A stretch of 64,000 bases of DNA from Muribaculaceae bacterium (GCA_017557425.1 JAFYYU010000004.1:186001-250000), one strand, 5' to 3'. Shown: positions 42,452 through 52,795, counted from the first letter of the stretch. Notes: generated by a model from the letters alone, not told the origin. Numbers and translations: made by a program.

Positions 42452-42901
42452 ATGGTTATTCAACGCATCCAATCTCTTTACTTGATTATCGCCGTGATTT
42501 TAATGGTGGTATTTGCTTTTTTCCCCGCTCTGACGTTCGAGTTGGCTGATAAGACGGTCCTCTATGGCGCACTTGAAACCGGACGGGCAGGTAATCTGCA
42601 CATCAACCCGTTGTTATTCACGTTGATAGCTCTTATCACCTTCCTTGCAATTGTTGATATTTTCCTGTATAAGAATCTTCAGCGTCAGATGACTGTATGC
42701 TTTGTTGACATCATCATTGGCTTGGCGATGCTTATCGCTATTGGAATTCAGGCATTTGTCGTTGGTAATCGTGAGGGTTGGACGGTATCGTGGCAGTTGT
42801 ATGTGTTAATGCCTGTGTTGTCTATTATCTTCCTGATGATGGCTCACAAAGCCATGTCTCGCGACAAGAAGAAACTTCTTGATGCCGACCGCCTGCGTTA
42901 A
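42452..42901 (+). CDS. DUF4293 family membrane protein
   Basis: 149 residues with four membrane helices (LYLIIAVILMVVFAFFPAL, PLLFTLIALITFLAIVDIFL, VDIIIGLAMLIAIGIQAFVV, WQLYVLMPVLSIIFLMMA). The opening MVIQRIQSLYLIIA is the recognisable start of the DUF4293 family, found in Bacteroidetes and of unknown role. The C-terminal tail is basic (SRDKKKLLDADRLR). nhaD follows after 69 nt on the same strand. Confidence 0.75.
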   Translation: MVIQRIQSLYLIIAVILMVVFAFFPALTFELADKTVLYGALETGRAGNLHINPLLFTLIALITFLAIVDIFLYKNLQRQMTVCFVDIIIGLAMLIAIGIQAFVVGNREGWTVSWQLYVLMPVLSIIFLMMAHKAMSRDKKKLLDADRLR

Positions 42902-42970
42902 TGTTGGCAGCCCCGGGAGGATTCTTTACATCAACATGTCTTAATATCTTAATACCGCTATTTTATTGCG

Positions 42971-44308
42971 ATGGTTACGGCAATGATCATCATCTTTGTA
43001 ATCGGCTATGTGCTGATTGCATTGGAGCACCCATTACACATGAATAAGGCGACTTTCGCCTTGATCACGTGTGGTATTTTGTGGTCTATTTATGCCATCA
43101 TGGGTCATGACCCGGAGATGCATGAGGCCATTGTCACACAGTTGGGCGATGCATGTGAGATCGTTGTGTTCCTTATCGGTGCCATGACCATTGTGGAAAT
43201 CATCGACCGTTACGGCGGTTTCTCGTTTATTACTGAACACATCAAAGCCAAGAGCAAGAAGCATCTGTTGTGGATCATCTGCTCGCTGTCATTTGTGATG
43301 TCGGCAGTGCTCGACAACATGACCACCACCATCATCATGGTGATGATGCTGCGCCGATTGCTCAGTGACCAAAAGGAACGTTGGCTCTTTGCCGGTCTTA
43401 TCGTCATTGCTGCTAATGCCGGCGGTGCTTTTTCTCCTATCGGCGACGTGACGACGATCATGTTGTGGATGGATGAGAAAGTGAGCTCTATTGGCTTGAT
43501 TATCAATTTGCTGTTGCCGAGTATCGTGGCAATGGTGGTTCCTGTTTTCATCGCCCAGTTTTTCCTTAGCGAGGGTAGGGTTCAGACGATTACAAAACTA
43601 TCCGACAAAAACCCCATTCTGCATGAGAAACATCCTCATCTGAGCAAAGCCATGCTCATCATCGGAGTCTCAGGCCTCTTGTTTGTGCCTATTTTCAAGA
43701 CGCTGACAGGTCTTCCTCCTTTCATGGGTATTATGTTGTCATTGGGCGTTATCTGGGGTGTGACCGAGTTCTGGGTAAAGCACTTTAAGATTGACTCTAA
43801 GATGGGTGGACGTGTATCGTCAGCGCTGCACACCATTGATATGCCGACCATCTTGTTCTTCCTCGGCATTCTTATGGCAGTGTCGGCCTTGTCCCAAGTT
43901 GGTATCTTGGCTGATCTGGCCCAGGGCATGAATACCCGCATTCATGAACCCGTCACGATGACGACCATTATCGGCGCATTATCATCAATCGTCGATAACG
44001 TGCCACTGGTGTCGGCATGCATCAAGATGTTTGAAGGCATGGCGCCTGCAGGAACCGTTGATCCCTATTTGTTGAACTTTGTTGAGGACGGCCTGTTCTG
44101 GCATCTGCTCACGTTCTGTGCCGGTGTCGGTGGCTCACTGTTGATTATCGGTTCGGCAGCAGGTGTTGTTGCGATGGGTATCGAGAAGATTCCGTTCTTC
44201 TGGTACTTCAAGCGCATCTCGTGGCTGGCGCTGATTGGCTATCTGGCTGGTGTCGGAATCATCTGTCTTGAGAGCCTTTTCCCGTTCTTCCTTCAGTCTG
44301 GAGGATAG
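42971..44308 (+). CDS. nhaD: Na+/H+ antiporter, NhaD type
   Basis: 445 residues, about twelve membrane segments, ion transporter superfamily. Landmarks are IVVFLIGAMTIVEIIDRYGG, SFVMSAVLDNMTTTIIMVMM (conserved DN pair), NAGGAFSPIGDVTTIMLW and SSIVDNVPLVSACIKMF (second DN pair). It exports Na+ in exchange for protons at the inner membrane, which would complement the Na+-pumping decarboxylase of the same window (inference). ATG at 42971 gives a standard N-terminus. Confidence 0.92.
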   Translation: MVTAMIIIFVIGYVLIALEHPLHMNKATFALITCGILWSIYAIMGHDPEMHEAIVTQLGDACEIVVFLIGAMTIVEIIDRYGGFSFITEHIKAKSKKHLLWIICSLSFVMSAVLDNMTTTIIMVMMLRRLLSDQKERWLFAGLIVIAANAGGAFSPIGDVTTIMLWMDEKVSSIGLIINLLLPSIVAMVVPVFIAQFFLSEGRVQTITKLSDKNPILHEKHPHLSKAMLIIGVSGLLFVPIFKTLTGLPPFMGIMLSLGVIWGVTEFWVKHFKIDSKMGGRVSSALHTIDMPTILFFLGILMAVSALSQVGILADLAQGMNTRIHEPVTMTTIIGALSSIVDNVPLVSACIKMFEGMAPAGTVDPYLLNFVEDGLFWHLLTFCAGVGGSLLIIGSAAGVVAMGIEKIPFFWYFKRISWLALIGYLAGVGIICLESLFPFFLQSGG

Positions 44309-44323
44309 CAGCAGACAACTTAG

Positions 44324-44371
44324 AAAAAAACATCGCCCCACTTCATCTAAAAACGATAGAGTGGGGCGATG
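44324..44371 (-). terminator. Terminator of the ABC exporter operon
   Basis: CATCGCCCCACT (44331-44342) pairs perfectly with AGTGGGGCGATG (44360-44371). On the minus strand it is followed by TTTTTTT. It lies 16 nt after the stop codon at 44387 and may also stop nhaD transcripts. Confidence 0.88.
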
Positions 44372-44386
44372 ATTATAAACTCCTGA

Positions 44387-46303
44387 TTAGCCAATATCTC
44401 CGCCGGTGTACAGCTGATGGTATTTGCCGCGCTGAGCAAGCAAATCCTCGTGCGTGCCGCTTTCGATGATACGGCCTTTTTCCAGAACAATGATGCAGTC
44501 GCTGTTACGCACGGTTGACAGACGGTGCGCGATGACAAATGTCGTGCGACCTTTCATCAACGAGTCCATACCTTGCTGCACGATTTTCTCGGTGCGCGTG
44601 TCGATGCTGCTGGTGGCCTCATCGAGGATGAGCACCGGGGGATCGGCGACCGCGGCACGGGCAATAGCCAGCAACTGACGCTCGCCTTGGCTCAAGTTAC
44701 CGCCATCAGCATTGAGTATGGTGTGGTAACCGTCGCTCAAACGGCGGATGAAACTGTCGGCATTGACGAGCTTGGCGGCCTCGATACACTCTTGGTCGGA
44801 AGCCTCAAGACGCCCATAGCGGATGTTGTCCATGACAGTGCCTGTAAACAGGTGCGTCTCTTGCAGTACCATACCCAGGCCGTGACGCAGGTCTTGCTTG
44901 CTGATATCGTTCACACTGATGCCGTCAATAGTGATTTTGCCGTCCTGGATATCGTAGAAGCGGTTGATCAGATTGGTGATGGTCGTCTTGCCGGCACCGG
45001 TACCTCCCACGAAGGCAATCTTCTGATCAGGCATAGCATCGATATCGATGTCAAACAGCACCTGTTTCTCCTCGTTATAGCCAAAGTCCACATCATTGAA
45101 TTTGACACCGCCTGACACCTTGACATAGCGCGTCTTTCCTGTTTCGGACGGAATTTTCCATGCCCAAATGCCTGTATGCTGGGGGCATGGGTGCAACAGG
45201 CCGTCTTCACCGCGTTTGGCGTTGACGAGTCTGACTTTTCCTGCATCGGGTTCCACCTGTTCATCAAGAATCTTGAAGATGCGGTCGGCACCTACCGAGG
45301 CATTCAGCACGCTGTTGATCTGCTGACTGATGCTGGCGATGGGACGTGCAAAACTCTTGTTAAGCGTGAGGAATGCCACCAGAGTACCGAGCGTCATGCC
45401 GGTGTGTCCGTTGATGATGAGCGCGGCACCCAGCACACCCATGAGCACATAACTCAAGTGCCCCAGGTTGCCGTTCACGGGCATGACGATGTTACCGATA
45501 CGGTTTGCATCGTAAGTATTGCTGCGCAGTTCCTCGTTGATGACCTCGAATTGTTCGATGGCCTTATCTTCGTGGCAGAAGACCTTGACGACCTTTTGGC
45601 CCGTCATCATCTCCTCGATGAAGCCGTTGACCTCAGCCAGTTTCTGCTGCTGGACACGGAAGTGCTTGCGTGAGCGTTTTCCCAGCCAGGTCGTTGACCA
45701 GGCCATGATCAGCGCCATTACAATGGACAGAATGGTCATGGGCACACTCATGACAATCATGCTGGCGAAAGTAATGCCTAACGTAATCAGCGAGTTGAAT
45801 GCCTGCGGCAGACTACCGGAAATCATCTGACGCAAAGTGTCAACATCGTTGGTATATGAGGACATCACATTGCCATGCGAGTGGGTATCAAAGAACTTGA
45901 TGGGCAACGACTCCATGTGCTCAAACATGCCTTTGCGCAACTTGAGCATCGTGCCTTGACTCACGTTGATCATCAGGCGGCTGTGCAGATAAGAGCACAG
46001 GGCACCGAATACGAGTACTGCTCCCAGTTTGACGAGCGTTATTGCCAGTGGCCCGTAATCGGGATTCGCCTGGCCAATCAACGGAGTGATATAGTCATCG
46101 ATCAGTGTACGCGTGAATAGGGTAGAGGCTAGGGTAGTGCATGCCGTTATGGCGATACATACTGCGACAGCCAGGAACGAGAACTTGTAGTTCTTCATCA
46201 CAAATTTGAAAAGTCGCCACAGGGTGCTCTTCTTGTCCACGCCAGTGGTGTCAACGACGACATGGCGTCCGGGTCCTCCTCCGGGTGCTCCAGGCATTCT
46301 CAT
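44387..46303 (-). CDS. ABC exporter, permease-ATPase fusion (catalytic half)
   Basis: 638 residues: an N-terminal extension (GAPGGGPGRH), a six-helix transmembrane domain (about 35-340) and a C-terminal ATPase domain with Walker A GGTGAGKTT, Q-loop in VLQETHLFTG, signature LSQGERQ, Walker B LILDEATSSID (catalytic Glu present) and switch His in VIAHRLST. A short insert near 365-400 separates the domains. Its start overlaps the previous stop by four nt (ATGA), so the two half-transporters are co-translated and form a heterodimer. Substrate unknown: family members export drugs, lipids or peptides. Confidence 0.9.
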   Translation of the reverse strand: MRMPGAPGGGPGRHVVVDTTGVDKKSTLWRLFKFVMKNYKFSFLAVAVCIAITACTTLASTLFTRTLIDDYITPLIGQANPDYGPLAITLVKLGAVLVFGALCSYLHSRLMINVSQGTMLKLRKGMFEHMESLPIKFFDTHSHGNVMSSYTNDVDTLRQMISGSLPQAFNSLITLGITFASMIVMSVPMTILSIVMALIMAWSTTWLGKRSRKHFRVQQQKLAEVNGFIEEMMTGQKVVKVFCHEDKAIEQFEVINEELRSNTYDANRIGNIVMPVNGNLGHLSYVLMGVLGAALIINGHTGMTLGTLVAFLTLNKSFARPIASISQQINSVLNASVGADRIFKILDEQVEPDAGKVRLVNAKRGEDGLLHPCPQHTGIWAWKIPSETGKTRYVKVSGGVKFNDVDFGYNEEKQVLFDIDIDAMPDQKIAFVGGTGAGKTTITNLINRFYDIQDGKITIDGISVNDISKQDLRHGLGMVLQETHLFTGTVMDNIRYGRLEASDQECIEAAKLVNADSFIRRLSDGYHTILNADGGNLSQGERQLLAIARAAVADPPVLILDEATSSIDTRTEKIVQQGMDSLMKGRTTFVIAHRLSTVRNSDCIIVLEKGRIIESGTHEDLLAQRGKYHQLYTGGDIG

Positions 46304-48066
46304 GATTGTACCTCCTTTCTGTCATTTTGAGGGTTATCAAAGTCTCCACCGTCCTCTTCCTGTATAGCGCAGATTTCCTGATAGATGCGACAGGACTTGA
46401 GCAGGTTGTCATGATTGTCAAAGCCTGCTATCTTGCCGTCATCCAGCACAAGAATCCGGTCACAGTCTTTAATACTGCTGATTCGCTGGGAGATAATCAG
46501 TTTGGTCATTTCAGGCAGATTGTCACGCAGGGCAGTACGGATGCGGGCATCAGTGGTGTTGTCACAGGCGCTTGTACTGTCGTCAAGCACCATCACTTTG
46601 GGCTTTTTGAGCAGGGCGCGGGCGATGCACAGACGCTGTTTCTGACCGCCAGAGACGTTGGTGCCGCCTTGTTCGATACGGGTTTCATATCCGTCGGGCA
46701 TCTCACTGATAAACTCGTCAGCACAAGCCACGCGGCAAGCCTGACGGCATTGCTCCAGAGTAGCATTTTCGTCACCCCAGCGCAGGTTGTCAAGTATTGT
46801 GCCCGTGAACAGAACGTTCTTCTGCAACACGACCGCCACATTGTTGCGCAGGGTCTCTAAGTCATAGGTTTTCACGTCGTTACCTCCGATGAGCACTTCG
46901 CCTTTTGAGACATCATACAGTCGGCTTACCAGGTTGATGAGTGATGACTTGCCACTACCAGTACCGCCAATCACACCAATGGACTCGCCACTGGCGATGT
47001 GCAGGTCGATATCGTTGAGCGCATACTCGCCGCTGCCTCCCTTATAAGCGAAATAGACATGGTTAAAGTCAATGCTGCCGTCGGGAACTTCGGTCAAGGC
47101 ATCATCGGGATTGACAATATCGGGAATCTCATTAATTACCTGAGCCACACGCTCTCCGCTAGCAAGACTTTGAGTAATGGTTACAAAAATCATGCTGAAC
47201 ATCATCAACGACATCAAGATAGTCATCACATAGGTGAATAGGGAAGTGAGCTGACCGGTCGTGAGGCTGCCGCCCACGACAAACTGGGCGCCAAACCACG
47301 AGATGGCGATAATGCAGCCATAGACCACCATGTTCATCACAGGGCCGTTCAGTGCCATCAGACTCTCGGCTTTCACGTTAAGGTCATACAGGCGCTTGGC
47401 TGCTTTCCAGAACTTGCTGTTTTCGTGATCCTCACGCACAAAGGCTTTGACGACGCGTATGCCAGACACATTCTCCTGGACAACGCTGTTGAGCACGTCA
47501 TACTGCTTGAATACCAGCGCAAACATCTTGGATACCTTGGTGATAATCAGCGCAAGAATAACGCCCAGCACAACGCTAGCGATAATGAAGATCAGACTCA
47601 ACTGGGGGCTGATAACAAAGCACATCACGATGCTGGACAACAGGTTAAATGGGGCACGGACCGAAGTGCGGATAATCTGCTGATAAGCATTCTGGAGATT
47701 GGTCACGTCGGTCGTCATGCGGGTTACAAGTCCTGAGGTGCTGTACTTGTCAATGTCACTGAAGGCAAACCGCTGAATGTTCTTGTACATGGCGTCTCGC
47801 AGGTTGCAGGCGAAACCGGATGAGGCATAGGAAGCATATTTTCCGGCAAGAATTGCAGCCATCATGCTGAAAAAGGCCATGATGAGCATAATGACACCAT
47901 ATTTATATACACTGGGCATGTGGCCAGCGCTGATGCCATTGTCGATCAGTTTGGCAGTGATGTAGGGGATAAGTACGTCAAGCACTACCTCGAGCATGAT
48001 AAAGACTGGCGTCAATAACGATGCTGTCTTGTACTGTTTGACGTGTTTGAGCAGTGTTTTTAACAT
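46300..48066 (-). CDS. ABC exporter, permease-ATPase fusion (degenerate-site half)
   Basis: 588 residues: transmembrane domain (about 15-310) and ATPase domain with Walker A GGTGSGKSS, signature VSGGQKQ and Walker B MVLDDSTSACD, where the usual catalytic Glu is Asp; the switch His position reads ISQRISS, with Gln in place of His. Both changes mark the degenerate nucleotide site of heterodimeric exporters such as TM287/288 and BmrCD. First gene of the two-gene operon; -7 box TATCTTTG at 48097-48104 on the minus strand. Confidence 0.9.
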   Translation of the reverse strand: MLKTLLKHVKQYKTASLLTPVFIMLEVVLDVLIPYITAKLIDNGISAGHMPSVYKYGVIMLIMAFFSMMAAILAGKYASYASSGFACNLRDAMYKNIQRFAFSDIDKYSTSGLVTRMTTDVTNLQNAYQQIIRTSVRAPFNLLSSIVMCFVISPQLSLIFIIASVVLGVILALIITKVSKMFALVFKQYDVLNSVVQENVSGIRVVKAFVREDHENSKFWKAAKRLYDLNVKAESLMALNGPVMNMVVYGCIIAISWFGAQFVVGGSLTTGQLTSLFTYVMTILMSLMMFSMIFVTITQSLASGERVAQVINEIPDIVNPDDALTEVPDGSIDFNHVYFAYKGGSGEYALNDIDLHIASGESIGVIGGTGSGKSSLINLVSRLYDVSKGEVLIGGNDVKTYDLETLRNNVAVVLQKNVLFTGTILDNLRWGDENATLEQCRQACRVACADEFISEMPDGYETRIEQGGTNVSGGQKQRLCIARALLKKPKVMVLDDSTSACDNTTDARIRTALRDNLPEMTKLIISQRISSIKDCDRILVLDDGKIAGFDNHDNLLKSCRIYQEICAIQEEDGGDFDNPQNDRKEVQS

Positions 48067-48771
48067 TATATTGGAGTTTTGATGATTTCGGACCTACAAA
48101 GATAGCTGTTTTTTACGAAAATAAGAAAAAATGTGACAAAAATTAAGCAAACAATTACTCGGAATCATAGCAAAATAAGCACATTAAATATTATTTAATG
48201 TTTAATTTAAATATAATAATATAATATATTGAATATAAAAGTATTAACAAATTGATACTTTATTTAAATTTGCAAATTTCGGATTCTTGAACCAATTCAT
48301 TTAAATTTTTGATTACGATTTATTTGAATAACACTAAAATATAATTAATCAATACTTTAATACATATTTTTTAAACAATTAATGAACAATATGTTATATT
48401 GACAAATTTGATTGAAAGTACAATTCATATCATTCTTCAGTCATTGTGATATTCTCTCGATCATCAACTCATCAGGTATTTGCGTATTCTTATCGCCAAT
48501 GATCTTGATTTATCTGGTTGCTAAACTCTCTGAGATTTCAAAATTTGATCATCAATCTATATTCGGATAAGAATAACTCAAATTTAAAAGAGGAGTTAAA
48601 AGATATTTACGTGTCTTTTATTAGATGTTTCTCTATTTTATTTAAAAGTCCAGAATAAATCAATATTTGTATTATGTAAAATAAACTATTGCTGAATTGA
48701 GATTGTATCTCCCCTCGCAGAAAAAGGGGAAATTTATGAGAGAGAGAATGGATATAAACAAGTAGATAATA
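48067..48771. other. 705-bp AT-rich interval without genes
   Basis: It contains the ABC operon -7 box (TATCTTTG, 48097-48104 minus). The rest is strikingly A+T rich compared with the neighbouring genes, and the small palindromes and near-palindromes seen are a 21-nt one at 48181-48201 (arms ACATTAAATA), AAATTTGCAAATTT at 48266-48279 and AGTAT...ATACT at 48240-48259. No open reading frame, tRNA, DnaA box (TTATNCACA) or terminal inverted repeat was found. It is the largest gap in the window. Confidence 0.6.
48097..48104 (-). promoter_or_regulatory. -7 box of the ABC exporter operon
   Basis: TATCTTTG on the minus strand, 30 nt upstream of the ATG at 48066. No -33 TTTG at 19-21 nt. Confidence 0.45.
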
Positions 48772-50862
48772 TTACTTATTCTTTCTTTTGGAGGATTTTG
48801 ATTTGTAAATCGCTTTTCTAAGACGTTCAGCGATTTCCTGTTCTTCTTCAGCCAAGTCTTCAAAACCGATTTTTTCGTAGATGGTTTGAAGCCTCTCGTG
48901 GGGTTCAGGTCGTTTCTTGTCGGCCTTGGCTGCTCTCTTATAGGACTTGATGGCTTCAGGGACATCTTTCACTTGTTCCATCAGTTCTGCCATCGTCATG
49001 CGAGCAAGATAATTGTTCTTGTCAAGTTCAAGGGCTTTGTTCAGCTCTTCTTCCGCGCTCTCGAGCTGGTCAAGCGTCATCAGCAACCAGGCCTTGCCAA
49101 TCATCGCAGGGATGCAATCTGGCATGATGCGCAAAGCCTTGTTGTAATTGGCCAAAGCAGAACGTATCGCGATGTCATCCAGGCGTTTGCCGTATGGCGC
49201 ACTACCCTCTTCCACTACCCCACTATTATCCAAAGCCAGGGCCTGATCACCCATCGATGCATATTCAAGTGCCAGTTCTTGCAGCGTTTTCTTCTGACTT
49301 TCAATCACTTGTTTAAGTCGCTCGATAGTGCGGATTTGTCGCTTGAAGATATTTAATTTCCTGGAAATCAACCGTTTTATAGCCTCATTTTGCAGATTGT
49401 CTTTAATCTTCATCGCTGCGGCGAAGTAGTTCACACAATCCTCAAACTCCTGATTGTCAAAGGCATGCACCGCACGACGATAGAGCTGGTTGGCGCGCTC
49501 CTGTTCCATCGCCTCGTTGATGATTTGGCGATTATTGAACTGTCGGCTGAATTCCACTACTGCCATATTCACGATTATATCCCTCTCGCTCAGCGGTTTA
49601 AGTAAGGTAATACCCTCCAACGACGTACAACGCGACAAAGCCACGTAGGTCTGCCCACCCGTGAATGCGCCCCCTGCAAAGTCAATTACTACGTGGTTGA
49701 ATGTGAGGCCCTGGCTACGGTGCACCGTCAGCGCCCAAGCCGGTTTGATAGGAATCTGCGAGAAGGAGCCTAGGACTTTCTCTTCTACCTTCTTCTCCTT
49801 CTCGTTGTAGGAGTACTGCATGTTTTCCCACACTTCACACTCCACGCGCATCTCTTCACCCGTTTCCAGTGCTACAAAGACTGAATTCTCGCTCAATCTG
49901 GTTACAATGCCAATTGTGCCGTTACACCACCGCCCCTGTTTGTCGTTGCGGATGAATATCACCTGCGCCCCCTCTTTGAGTACCAGATTCAATGCTGTGG
50001 GCAGACTGTTCTCCGGGAAATCTCCCTCGATAGTGCCTTCATAGACATGTTCGGGCGTCTTCAGCGCCTTCATGTGCTCATCGTTGATGGAATCCACCGT
50101 GTCACGACGCGTGGCAAGTGTGATGGCAAAATCACCGCTAACTTCTTGATAATCGGGATTGCAGCGCTGGTTCAGGCGTGCGATGTCGACACTCGTGGCG
50201 CGATTGATGCGTACGCGGTCCAGCAGAGCGATAAAGTCGATGTCGCTCTGGCGGTAAATCTTGCGTAACTCGATGGCTACCAGGTTAATCTGGTCAAATG
50301 CCCGTGCGTTGAAAAAGAAGAAATTCCTGTAATAGCGCCTGAGGATATCGCGCGTGTCATGCGTCACCACCGGCTCCAGCTGGAAGATATCGCCCACCAG
50401 CAGCAACTGCTTGCCGCCAAAAGGTTCACGCATATTGCCCGAATACACCCTCAACACCCGGTCCACAAAATCGATGATGTCGGCACGCACCATCGAAATC
50501 TCGTCAATGATAATCAGCTCGAGTTCACGGATGAGTTTCACCTTTTCCTTGGTGTAACGCAGCATCTTGCGCATCCTGGCTGGATTGGCATAATCCGGAT
50601 CATCGGGCAGCATGGGTTTGAACGGGATCTTGAAGAACGAGTGCATCGTCTGTCCGCCCACATTCACGGCGGCGATACCCGTCGGTGCCAGCACCACGGT
50701 TTTCTTCTTGATATTGTCGCGGATAAATCTCAGGAACGTGCTTTTGCCTGTCCCTGCTTTGCCGGTAAGGAACACCGAACGGTGGGTGTGCTGCAACACA
50801 TCCCAAGCATCCTGAAATTCCGGATTGTTGAGGTCAATATTTTGCAGTTCGTCATCCACCAC
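48772..50862 (-). CDS. PIF1-like helicase with C-terminal TPR repeats
   Basis: 696 residues. Residues 1-430 are an SF1B PIF1/RecD2-type helicase: Walker A LTGKAGTGKSTFL, motif Ia VVLAPTGIAAVNVGGQTMHS, Walker B LIIIDEISMVRAD, motif III LLVGDIFQLEPV, motif V WALTVHRSQGLTFNHV and motif VI YVALSRCTSLEGI. A helical linker then leads to TPR-like repeats (about 570-680: LANYNKALRIMPDCIPAMIG, EEELNKALELDKNNYLARM) and a basic lysine tail. It probably unwinds DNA such as stalled forks or G-quadruplexes. The start is GTG, with no in-frame ATG nearby. It follows lepA by 44 nt. Confidence 0.88.
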   Translation of the reverse strand: MVDDELQNIDLNNPEFQDAWDVLQHTHRSVFLTGKAGTGKSTFLRFIRDNIKKKTVVLAPTGIAAVNVGGQTMHSFFKIPFKPMLPDDPDYANPARMRKMLRYTKEKVKLIRELELIIIDEISMVRADIIDFVDRVLRVYSGNMREPFGGKQLLLVGDIFQLEPVVTHDTRDILRRYYRNFFFFNARAFDQINLVAIELRKIYRQSDIDFIALLDRVRINRATSVDIARLNQRCNPDYQEVSGDFAITLATRRDTVDSINDEHMKALKTPEHVYEGTIEGDFPENSLPTALNLVLKEGAQVIFIRNDKQGRWCNGTIGIVTRLSENSVFVALETGEEMRVECEVWENMQYSYNEKEKKVEEKVLGSFSQIPIKPAWALTVHRSQGLTFNHVVIDFAGGAFTGGQTYVALSRCTSLEGITLLKPLSERDIIVNMAVVEFSRQFNNRQIINEAMEQERANQLYRRAVHAFDNQEFEDCVNYFAAAMKIKDNLQNEAIKRLISRKLNIFKRQIRTIERLKQVIESQKKTLQELALEYASMGDQALALDNSGVVEEGSAPYGKRLDDIAIRSALANYNKALRIMPDCIPAMIGKAWLLMTLDQLESAEEELNKALELDKNNYLARMTMAELMEQVKDVPEAIKSYKRAAKADKKRPEPHERLQTIYEKIGFEDLAEEEQEIAERLRKAIYKSKSSKRKNK

Positions 50863-50906
50863 TTATAGCTAACGATGCACAAGTTGTAACTTGCGATACT
50901 TGACGC

Positions 50907-52694
50907 TTAGTCGAGCTTGAGGACGGCGAGGAAGGCCTTTTGCGGCACTTGCACGGTGCCGATCTGCTTCATGCGCTTCTTGCCCGCCTTCTGTTTCTCG
51001 AGCAGTTTACGCTTGCGGCTCACGTCACCACCGTAGCACTTGGCAGTCACATCCTTGCGCACCTGCTTCACCGTCTCACGGGCGACAATCTTGGCCCCGA
51101 TGGCAGCCTGGATGGCGATATCGTACTGTTGGCGAGGGATCAGCTCCTTCAGTTTCTCGCACATGCGGCGACCCAGCGTCACTGCGTTGTCCACGTGTGT
51201 CAATGTGCTCAGAGCATCCACCGGCTGGCCGTTAAGCAGGATATCCAGCTTGATGAGTTTTGACTCGCGGTAGCCGTTGATAAAGTAGTCAAACGAGGCA
51301 TAGCCCTTGCTGATGCTCTTCAGTTTGTCATAGAAGTCGATAACGATTTCGCCCAGCGGGATGTCAAAGGTCAACTCCATGCGGTTGCCCGAGATATACT
51401 CCTGTTTGACCAGCTCGCCGCGTTTTGACAGGCACAAGGTGATGATCGGCCCCATGAACTCGCTCTGCGTGATGATCGATGCGCGGATGTAAGGCTCCTC
51501 GATATGCTCAATGACGGCTATATCAGGCAGACCGGCAGGGTTGTGCACCTCGGTCATGGCACCTTTCTTGTCATAGACCTTATAGGATACGTTGGGCACT
51601 GTGGTGATAACCTCCATATTGAACTCACGGCTCAGGCGCTCCTGCACGATTTCCATGTGCAGCAGTCCCAGGAAGCCGCAGCGGAAACCAAAGCCCAACG
51701 CTACCGACGACTCGGGGGTGAACGTCAGGGCGGCATCGTTCAGCTGCAGTTTCTCCAGCGAGGCACGCAGGTTCTCAAAATCCTCGGGGTCGATGGGATA
51801 AACACCAGCAAACACCATCGGCTTCACTTCCTGGAAACCCTCGATGGCTTTCTCGCACGGCCGTTGCACGTGGGTAATGGTATCACCTACCCTCACCTCG
51901 ACAGAGTTTTTGATACCCGAAATGATGTAGCCCACATTGCCGGTTGACAGGCTGGCGCACGGCTGTTGCCGCAGCTTGAGCACACCCAGCTCGTCCACGT
52001 TATATTCCTTTTCGGTATTGACAAACTTCACAAAGTCGCCCTTGGCAATCGAGCCGTTCAAAATCTTGAAATACACGATGATGCCACGGAAAGAGTTGAA
52101 CACCGAGTCAAAGATCAACGCTTGCAGCGGTGCCTCGGGGTCGCCCTCAGGAGCAGGGATGCGGTCCACAATAGCGTCCAGGATGGCGGGAACGCCCTCG
52201 CCCGTGCGGGCACTGCAGCGGATGATCTCACTGGGATCACAGCCCAGCAGTTCCACGATTTCGTCCTCCACCTCATCGGGGTGGGCGCTGTCCATGTCAA
52301 TCTTATTGATGACGGGAATGATCTCCAGGCCGTTGTCGATAGCCATATACAGGTTGCTGATGGTCTGTGCCTGCACGCCCTGTGTGGCGTCCACAACCAG
52401 CAGCGCGCCCTCACACGCCGCAATCGAGCGTGACACCTCATAGGAGAAGTCCACGTGTCCCGGAGTGTCAATCAGGTTGAGCGTATATTTTGTGCCGTCC
52501 TTCATGTAGTCCATCTGGATGGCGTGGCTCTTGATGGTGATACCGCGCTCACGCTCCAGATCCATGTCGTCGAGCACCTGGGCCTGCATGTCCTTGCCCG
52601 CCACCGTGTTGGTGACTTCCAGCAGACGGTCGGCCAGCGTGCTCTTGCCGTGGTCGATATGCGCCACAATGCAGAAGTTGCGTATTGTCTTCAT
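50907..52694 (-). CDS. lepA: Elongation factor 4 (LepA)
   Basis: 595-residue translational GTPase acting on stalled or slow ribosomes (back-translocation, initiation or assembly support). G1 [10 protein letters not shown]2 region [13 protein letters not shown]3 DTPGHVDF, G4 NKIDM and G5 are all visible, then EF-G-like domains and the unique LepA C-terminal domain ([38 protein letters not shown]). ATG 52694 gives [16 protein letters not shown], the standard start; a longer frame upstream is not supported, and the -7 box TAACTTTG (52718-52725) lies just before this ATG. Confidence 0.97.
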   Translation of the reverse strand: MKTIRNFCIVAHIDHGKSTLADRLLEVTNTVAGKDMQAQVLDDMDLERERGITIKSHAIQMDYMKDGTKYTLNLIDTPGHVDFSYEVSRSIAACEGALLVVDATQGVQAQTISNLYMAIDNGLEIIPVINKIDMDSAHPDEVEDEIVELLGCDPSEIIRCSARTGEGVPAILDAIVDRIPAPEGDPEAPLQALIFDSVFNSFRGIIVYFKILNGSIAKGDFVKFVNTEKEYNVDELGVLKLRQQPCASLSTGNVGYIISGIKNSVEVRVGDTITHVQRPCEKAIEGFQEVKPMVFAGVYPIDPEDFENLRASLEKLQLNDAALTFTPESSVALGFGFRCGFLGLLHMEIVQERLSREFNMEVITTVPNVSYKVYDKKGAMTEVHNPAGLPDIAVIEHIEEPYIRASIITQSEFMGPIITLCLSKRGELVKQEYISGNRMELTFDIPLGEIVIDFYDKLKSISKGYASFDYFINGYRESKLIKLDILLNGQPVDALSTLTHVDNAVTLGRRMCEKLKELIPRQQYDIAIQAAIGAKIVARETVKQVRKDVTAKCYGGDVSRKRKLLEKQKAGKKRMKQIGTVQVPQKAFLAVLKLD

Positions 52695-52717
52695 TCTTAT
52701 AGTCGTATTTTGGGGTG

Positions 52718-52725
52718 CAAAGTTA
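52718..52725 (-). promoter_or_regulatory. -7 box of lepA-helicase
   Basis: TAACTTTG on the minus strand, 23 nt upstream of the lepA ATG; this rules out the longer reading frame as the true start. Confidence 0.5.
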
Positions 52726-52795
52726 GTGATTTTTTCCCACACTACCGTCATCTTAACCCACAATTCAAAAACATCAATAGATAATGACGTCATTA

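Noticed and set aside
48067..48771. Origin of replication, because of the high AT content and nearby replication genes
   Set aside because: No DnaA boxes were found, dnaA, dnaN and gidA are not adjacent, and gene directions do not diverge from this point. dnaG and dnaE lie far from it.
48672..48965. A 97-residue frame on the minus strand overlapping the helicase 3' end
   Set aside because: It overlaps the TPR-helicase in another frame, runs into the AT-rich gap and resembles nothing known.
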